Assembly: GCA_934446565.1 (NCBI GenBank) | Contig: CAKSEO010000022.1 | Span: forward strand, 1 to 44,171 | Source of the DNA: an uncultured Oscillospiraceae bacterium | GTDB taxonomy: Bacteria > Bacillota > Clostridia > Oscillospirales > Ruminococcaceae | DNA length: 44,171 bases | Direction: 5' to 3' | In this document: positions 39,744 to 44,171 of the stretch, one piece after another | Numbering within the stretch: the first letter of the stretch is position 1 | Layout of the letters: every line of letters starts with the position of its first letter | Translations under genes and position numbers: made by a program | The notes under the pieces: generated by a model | What the model saw: the letters and a program-made list of their open reading frames with translations, nothing else | What the model was told of the DNA's origin: nothing | Databases searched by the model: none

Positions 39744-40919
39744 TCAGTAACTGAGGAGCTTGGATTTATCCCAGGTGCTGCCTGCCCAGGAGCCGCCCAT
39801 TCTGCTGTAATAATAATCGAACAGCTTGGGATTTAGGTTCTGCTCGGCAACTGTAACATCCACGGTCTCACTCTCGCCGGGACGCACCTTTCTTGCGAAT
39901 AACACCCAGCGGGTGTCCACGCTCTTTCCGAGGGGCCAGCTGCAAGTTGACATCGTGAGTATCTGGTCGCCGTAGGTCAGGTCAACGTCGGTGAAGAACC
40001 AGCTTCTGTCCATTACGTTGATGATGAAGTTGTTGAAATCGTCCTTGCTGTAGAATTTGGTCTTGTCAACGTAATCGAACACCTCGCCGTACTGGCTCTG
40101 GGTGTTGGCTAGAACGCCCGCGAATATCTTGTAGGTTTCGCAGCCGCCGTTCGGCGTCGCCAGCATTACTGTCGGATGCACCTTGTAGAACGCCAGCGGC
40201 TCTTTGCTCGCCATGTTAGGAACGTAGTGCGTGACGTGTGCGAAGAACTCGCCGCTTATCATGTTATGACCGTAGAGGATGATGTTGTCGTCCGTGCCAT
40301 CCCATTTGTTGAGGTAGGAGGAGAATATCGTGCCGGAAACGCTGTCCTCGCGGTAGAGGTTGTGGGTCAGGTAGTAGCTGTTGTCGTATGACTTTACGAC
40401 TACGTTATTGACCGCTGTTCCGGTTATCTTTATCCATCCCTTTACGTCTGAGTTGGTCGCAAGCAGCTCGTCCCAGTTAGGGCTTATCGGCGTGTTGACC
40501 AGCGGAGTTACGTCTATTTCCTCGGTCTGCGATTCGTTTGCGGTGGCGTTGGTGTTGAACGGGTCGTAGTCGGGATTTACGTTGACCAGGCTGTCCTCGG
40601 GGACGCCTGCGATATCCGCAATTTTGGAATTGGTTTCCTTATCCGCGCCCATTCCTGTCAGCTGGGTTATCAGCACGATGATGGTCGCAACGAACACGAC
40701 GACCGCCGCGATGAGCACTATCTTGCGAACCTTTTCGCTGCCGGAATCGTCCGCCTGCGGGAACGTAGCATAGCAGAACCTTGCCCAGCCGGACTTAGGT
40801 CTGCCTTTTATCTTATCCTGCTTCTTCGTGGATTTATGCTGCTCGGTATAAAAGTCAAGCTTGTCTACCGCAATATCCCTGGAAGCGTGTTTCTTTGGCT
40901 TTTCTGAGTAATTTGCCAT
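39744..40919 (-). CDS. Class B-like sortase (third copy, first transcribed)
   Basis: From ATG 40919, preceded by GGGGTG, the product is 391 residues; a GTG at 40928 is in frame but has no ribosome site. It has a longer charged cytoplasmic N-terminus (about 1-66), a membrane segment (about 67-90), and an Asn/Thr-rich linker. The sortase domain has His218 (IILYGHNM), Cys326 (MSTCSWPLG) and Arg337 (DTRWVLFARK). The C-terminal extension carries GGSWAGSTWD. It starts 14 bases after the cinA-type gene stop codon. Confidence 0.93.
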   Translation of the reverse strand: MANYSEKPKKHASRDIAVDKLDFYTEQHKSTKKQDKIKGRPKSGWARFCYATFPQADDSGSEKVRKIVLIAAVVVFVATIIVLITQLTGMGADKETNSKIADIAGVPEDSLVNVNPDYDPFNTNATANESQTEEIDVTPLVNTPISPNWDELLATNSDVKGWIKITGTAVNNVVVKSYDNSYYLTHNLYREDSVSGTIFSSYLNKWDGTDDNIILYGHNMISGEFFAHVTHYVPNMASKEPLAFYKVHPTVMLATPNGGCETYKIFAGVLANTQSQYGEVFDYVDKTKFYSKDDFNNFIINVMDRSWFFTDVDLTYGDQILTMSTCSWPLGKSVDTRWVLFARKVRPGESETVDVTVAEQNLNPKLFDYYYSRMGGSWAGSTWDKSKLLSY

Positions 40920-40933
40920 CTGATTCACCCCAA

Positions 40934-41443
40934 TTATCTCTTTATCTCTTCAAGCAGCATTGTAAGCGCCTTTTCCGCTGCAAGCGCGCGGATAAGCTCC
41001 CGGTCTGGTTCGCCGGGCGCGAATACATAACGCTCGCTGCGGCAGCCGGAATCACTGCTGACCGCTATGCAGACTTCCCCGACGGGATGCTGCTCGCTGC
41101 CGCCGGTGGGGCCTGCAACTCCAGTCGTAGAAACGCCGTAATCAGCGCCGGAAAGCGCCCTGACGCCCTCCGCCATCTCTGCGGCGCACTCAACGCTGTA
41201 CTCGCTGAACCGCTCCAGCACTGCGGCGGGAACGTGGAGCACTTCGTGCTTTATCCGGTTGGAGTAGGAGCAAACTCCCAGCTCAATGACGGCGGAGCTT
41301 CCGGAAACGGAAGTCACCGCGCCGGAGATCATGCCGCCGGTGCAGCTTTCGGCGGTGGATATCTTCACGCCGCGTTCGGAGCACTCCCGGACTATCTCCC
41401 GGGAAAGCCCTGCTATACTATTATAAATGTTTTCGATGTCCAT
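40934..41443 (-). CDS. CinA C-terminal domain protein (nicotinamide-nucleotide amidase, PncC-type)
   Basis: From ATG 41443 the product is 169 residues; a TTG at 41461 would overlap thiI. The stand-alone CinA-C fold has STAESCTGGMISGAVTSVSGSS (nucleophile region) and GVSTTGVAGPTGGSEQHPVG, both diagnostic. Enzymes of this type deamidate nicotinamide mononucleotide to nicotinate mononucleotide and recycle NAD degradation products. This fits with the nadBC genes elsewhere in the window. The ATG begins one base after the thiI stop codon, so translation is coupled. Confidence 0.9.
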   Translation of the reverse strand: MDIENIYNSIAGLSREIVRECSERGVKISTAESCTGGMISGAVTSVSGSSAVIELGVCSYSNRIKHEVLHVPAAVLERFSEYSVECAAEMAEGVRALSGADYGVSTTGVAGPTGGSEQHPVGEVCIAVSSDSGCRSERYVFAPGEPDRELIRALAAEKALTMLLEEIKR

Positions 41444-41444
41444 A

Positions 41445-42641
41445 TCACATGTCAAGATCAACGTTTCTCACGCCGTACTTGAACTGCTTCACCTCGGTTT
41501 CCCTTACAGCCTTTTCAATGAGCGGCTCGAAATCGAAAGACGCCTCCGCTGCGAGAATATCCTCCATAGTCGGGCGGGTCTTGGGGTGCTTCGGGGAAAA
41601 TACCGTGCAGCAGTCCTCGTATGGGAGCGTGGACACCTCGAAAGTGTCGATGTGCCGTGCGATGTCAACTATCTCGCGCTTGTCCATGCCGATGACCGGA
41701 CGGAATACCGGGTACTCAGCGGCTGCGTTGGTGCAGAATATCGCCGGGAGGGTCTGGCTTGCCACCTGGGCAACGCTCTCGCCGGTGATTATCGCGCCGT
41801 AGTCGTTAGCTGCGCAGATACGGTTAGCTATCTTGACCATCAGACGGCGCATGAGCACGGTGAACAGCTCCTCGGGGCAGTTGTCGCGGAGAGCCTCCTG
41901 AAGCTCGGTGAACGGAACGCAGTAGAATACGATATTGCCGCACCAGTCGGTAAGCTTTTCGCAGAGTGCCTCGACCTTCATGCGGGCGCGCTCGGAGGTG
42001 TAGGGCGGGCTGACGTAATGAATGCAGTCCACGATAAGACCGCGCTTTGCCATCATGTAGCCTGCGACCGGGCTGTCGATACCGCCGGAGAGCATGAGCA
42101 GGCTCTTTCCGGAGCTTCCGACAGGCATTCCGCCCGCGCCGGGAATGCGCAGCGCGCTTAGGTAGGCTCCGTTGTCGCGTATCTCAAGGCGCACGGTGAC
42201 TTCCGGCTCGTGTACGTCCACGCCGATATGCGGGAACGCGTCCAGAATGACTGCGCCGAGCTCCTGCTGTATCTCCGGGGTTTTCATCGGGAACGCCTTG
42301 TCGCTGCGCTTGGACTCCACCTTGAAAGTCTTTGCGCCCTCGAGGGCTTCGCGCAGGTACTCGGGAGCGTGCTCCGCGATAACGCTGAAATCCTTAGGGA
42401 ACACGGCGCAGCGCTGTATCGCGCTGATACCGAATATCTTCTGGAGGCGGTTTATTACCTCGTCGAGGTCGGCTCCCTCCGGGGGAGTGATGTAGATGGT
42501 GGACTGCCTGCGGTAAAACTCAAATGTACCGAGCTTTTTCAGGCGGCGCTTTATATTTTTCTGGAGCATGTCCTCAAATGTGGACTTGTTCAGACCTTTG
42601 AGGGCTATCTCGCCGTATTTTACAAGAATTATCTCTTTCAT
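41445..42641 (-). CDS. thiI: tRNA 4-thiouridine sulfurtransferase ThiI
   Basis: A 398-residue protein with an N-terminal ferredoxin-like plus THUMP region (about 1-165) and a PP-loop pyrophosphatase domain, LMLSGGIDSPVAGYMMAKRG. It ends soon after YEDCCTVFSPKHPKT. The C-terminal rhodanese domain of the E. coli enzyme is absent, as in Bacillus. It adenylates U8 of tRNA and accepts sulfur to make 4-thiouridine, and it may feed thiamine thiazole synthesis. The cysteine desulfurase gene directly upstream is the expected sulfur donor. AAGGAA precedes the ATG. Confidence 0.95.
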   Translation of the reverse strand: MKEIILVKYGEIALKGLNKSTFEDMLQKNIKRRLKKLGTFEFYRRQSTIYITPPEGADLDEVINRLQKIFGISAIQRCAVFPKDFSVIAEHAPEYLREALEGAKTFKVESKRSDKAFPMKTPEIQQELGAVILDAFPHIGVDVHEPEVTVRLEIRDNGAYLSALRIPGAGGMPVGSSGKSLLMLSGGIDSPVAGYMMAKRGLIVDCIHYVSPPYTSERARMKVEALCEKLTDWCGNIVFYCVPFTELQEALRDNCPEELFTVLMRRLMVKIANRICAANDYGAIITGESVAQVASQTLPAIFCTNAAAEYPVFRPVIGMDKREIVDIARHIDTFEVSTLPYEDCCTVFSPKHPKTRPTMEDILAAEASFDFEPLIEKAVRETEVKQFKYGVRNVDLDM

Positions 42642-42663
42642 TTGTTCTGTTCCTTTTTCGATA

Positions 42664-43755
42664 TTATCTGCGGAATCTCACGATTCCAGCCTTTATTCCA
42701 TCAAGAAGCGCGTCGATGTCGGCTTCGGTGGTATCCGCGCACATGCTGACCCTTATCGCGCTGTCCGCGAGTTTATCCGGTATTCCGAATGCGGCAAGCA
42801 CTCCGCTGGTCTTTCCGCGGGAGCACGCAGAGCCGCTGGAAACGTATATCTCGCGCTCCTCGAGCGAGTGCAGCATGATTTCCGAGCGCACGCCCTCAAC
42901 GCTGAAGTTTACGATATTTGGAACGCAGTTCTCGCCGGAATTGATGGTAATGCCGCCGAGTCCGGAAAGTCCGTCCAGCAGGTGAGCTTTCAGCGCTCCG
43001 AAATGCTCCGTAGTTCCATGGTAAGCCTTTACCGCCGCGTCAAGTCCGGCGATGAGTTCCACCGGCTCAGTGCCGCTGCGGAGGTTCTTCTGCTGACCGC
43101 CGCCAAGCAGCAGCGGAGAAATACGGACTCCCTTTCTGATGTAGAGCGCGCCTATTCCTTTGCTGGCATGTATCTTGTGTCCGGAAATGCTGATAAGGTC
43201 GCCGTCCAGAGGGACTTTCAGGAACCCCTGCACCGCGTCGATATGTACGATGGTCTTGGGATTCTTGCGCTTTACGAGCCTGTAAAGGCGCTTTACGTCG
43301 TTGGCGAATCCGGTTTCGTTGTTGACCGCCATGCAGGATACCAGCACGGTATGCTCGTCAACTGCGTCTGCAAGCGCCTGGACGAAATCCGGGTGGTCTT
43401 TGGGGGCAAGGCGCTCAACATGGAATCCGCGCTCCTCGAGCTTTGTCATGACGTTGGCGACTGAAGGGTGTTCTATAGCAGTGGTAACGATACGGTCGCC
43501 GGAGCGCCTGTAGGTTTCCGCAGCGCCGATAAGGGCTGTGTTGTTGCTCTCAGTAGCGCCGGATGTGAAAAGGATGTCGCCCTCGCCCAGCTTCGCAAGC
43601 AGGGTCTTTTTGGCGGCAGCTATTACCTTTTCAGAGCGTATGCCCATTCCGTGAAGCGAGCTTGCGTTGCCGAAGCTGTTTTCCATTGCCGAAAGTATAG
43701 CGTCCGCAGTCTCCTTGCATGGCTTTGTGGTAGCGGCGCTGTCTAAATATATCAT
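42664..43755 (-). CDS. Cysteine desulfurase, probable ThiI partner (NifS/NifZ type)
   Basis: A 363-residue class V aminotransferase-fold PLP enzyme. The start MIYLDSAATTKP is typical of the family. SGHKIHASKG carries PLP-binding Lys194, and SSGSACSRGK carries the persulfide-forming Cys311. The length is short compared with IscS (about 400), as in the Bacillus NifZ that serves ThiI. It should take sulfur from cysteine and pass it to ThiI, whose gene lies 22 bases downstream. AGGAGAG precedes the ATG. Only a poor promoter is visible upstream (TATACT near 43800). Confidence 0.92.
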   Translation of the reverse strand: MIYLDSAATTKPCKETADAILSAMENSFGNASSLHGMGIRSEKVIAAAKKTLLAKLGEGDILFTSGATESNNTALIGAAETYRRSGDRIVTTAIEHPSVANVMTKLEERGFHVERLAPKDHPDFVQALADAVDEHTVLVSCMAVNNETGFANDVKRLYRLVKRKNPKTIVHIDAVQGFLKVPLDGDLISISGHKIHASKGIGALYIRKGVRISPLLLGGGQQKNLRSGTEPVELIAGLDAAVKAYHGTTEHFGALKAHLLDGLSGLGGITINSGENCVPNIVNFSVEGVRSEIMLHSLEEREIYVSSGSACSRGKTSGVLAAFGIPDKLADSAIRVSMCADTTEADIDALLDGIKAGIVRFRR

Positions 43756-43865
43756 TTATTTCTCTCCTGTGCATAGTAATGCATTTTATATACTATTATA
43801 GTATAGCACACTTTTGTTTATTTGAACAGTCTTTTTTGAAAATTTTCACCTTGATTTCATTGTGA

Positions 43866-43953
43866 TTACGGCAGTATGACAAACGGTTACAAAATGGTTA
43901 CAAAATCAGGCGAAAAGTTACTGAAAAATTACAGAATCAGGATTTCCGGTTAC
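43866..43953. promoter_or_regulatory. Six helically phased TTAC motifs upstream of a plus-strand promoter
   Basis: TTAC occurs at 43866, 43887, 43898, 43918, 43929 and 43950, giving spacings of 21, 11, 20, 11 and 21. Most are flanked as GGTTACAAAAT or ATTACAGAATCAGG. One- and two-turn spacing of direct repeats is typical of OmpR/PhoB-type response regulators; Bacillus PhoP boxes are TT-A-CA-like repeats every 11 bp. The array ends 16 bases before the -35 box at 43970. Confidence 0.55.
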
Positions 43954-43969
43954 AATCCTGTCATATATA

Positions 43970-43998
43970 TTGATTTTTCTTTTCTGGTATGCTACAAT
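43970..43998 (+). promoter_or_regulatory. Plus-strand promoter at the right edge
   Basis: TTGATT (43970-43975), 17-base spacer, TACAAT (43993-43998). The weak -35 fits activation by a factor bound at the TTAC array. The transcript would start near 44005 and run into the hairpin at 44062-44098 and the repeat at 44100. The rest of 43756-44171 contains no gene. Confidence 0.6.
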
Positions 43999-44061
43999 AT
44001 GTTCAGAAACACAAGTGACATAACGACATATCAAGAATCATGATAATTGATCCTCCTTCAT

Positions 44062-44098
44062 AAGCAGAACCCCCCGGAGTTACCGGGGGGTTCTGCTT
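44062..44098 (+). terminator. Perfect 16-bp hairpin, terminator- or attenuator-like
   Basis: AAGCAGAACCCCCCGG and its exact complement enclose AGTTA. The stem is very stable but no U-tract follows (CAGACCGTC), so it may be a leader structure, an sRNA 3' end or part of the adjoining repeat. Confidence 0.6.
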
Positions 44099-44099
44099 C

Positions 44100-44171
44100 A
44101 GACCGTCGAAAAAGTCACTAAAGTGACTTTTCCGCCGAACATCCGCCCTGCGCGCACGGTTTGTCGGCGTT
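44100..44171 (-). repeat. 72-bp dispersed repeat, copy 2 (truncated by the window edge)
   Basis: The exact reverse complement of 35898-35969 over all 72 visible bases. The identity may continue beyond the window, since the other copy is flanked by more hairpins of the mosaic element. Confidence 0.9.

Noticed and set aside
43800..43828. Promoter of the cysteine desulfurase gene (TATACT with an upstream -35)
   Set aside because: TATACT is fair, but the box at the right distance (TGTTCA) matches the -35 consensus poorly; kept only as a remark in the gene entry.

Overview
The window looks like chromosomal DNA of a Gram-positive anaerobic Firmicute, most likely a Ruminococcus-like member of the Oscillospiraceae. 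This is an inference from gene content: class B sortases, a SpoIID-domain protein, an HflX/NadB/NadC set, strong purine-rich ribosome binding sites, and sigma-A promoters close to TTGACA-17-TATAAT. No phage, IS transposase, CRISPR array or rRNA is visible. Genes are dense and in many short transcription units.

Region 1 (1-16.9 kb) is mostly housekeeping. It holds three tRNA genes in two units, a degenerate signal-peptidase-like membrane protein followed by a ComEA-like helix-hairpin-helix protein, an HMGL-type aldolase, an SPDTG-anchored SGNH esterase, ThrH phosphatase, an apparently self-repressing LacI regulator, a SEDS (RodA/FtsW) protein, galactokinase, HflX, a nadB-nadC operon, an SPL-type radical SAM protein with a small partner, an O-acetylhomoserine sulfhydrylase and a YkvA protein. 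A MITE-like palindromic element lies between galK and hflX.

Region 2 (16.9-28.6 kb, minus strand) is an eight-gene Ter (tellurite/chemical stress) operon read from one consensus promoter: TerY-type VWA protein, PP2C phosphatase, TerY-associated kinase, PMCA-type Ca2+ ATPase, TerD, a beta-helix/TerD fusion, YceG and TelA/YceH. It combines a VWA-kinase-phosphatase signalling triad with Ca2+-binding TerD proteins, a Ca2+ pump and the YceG-TelA module. The domain-fused second TerD and a threefold repeat in YceG are the most distinctive parts.

Region 3 (28.8-43.8 kb, minus strand) concerns the cell envelope. A two-gene unit encodes an MMPL/RND transporter with a bactofilin-like C-terminal tail and a 1370-residue surface protein (GLUG repeats, a long heptad region, GLUG repeats, TM, charged tail). 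After a mosaic of hairpin repeats comes a long same-strand array: cysteine desulfurase, ThiI, CinA-C/PncC amidase, three tandem class B sortases and a SpoIID-domain protein. The sortases share a C-terminal G-x-x-W-x-G-x-x-W-D motif after the catalytic Arg. A 72-bp perfect inverted repeat brackets this array, with one copy at about 35.9 kb and the other running off the right edge. At the right end, six helically phased TTAC motifs precede a plus-strand promoter and a 16-bp perfect hairpin. They look like a response-regulator-controlled promoter for a transcript leaving the window.
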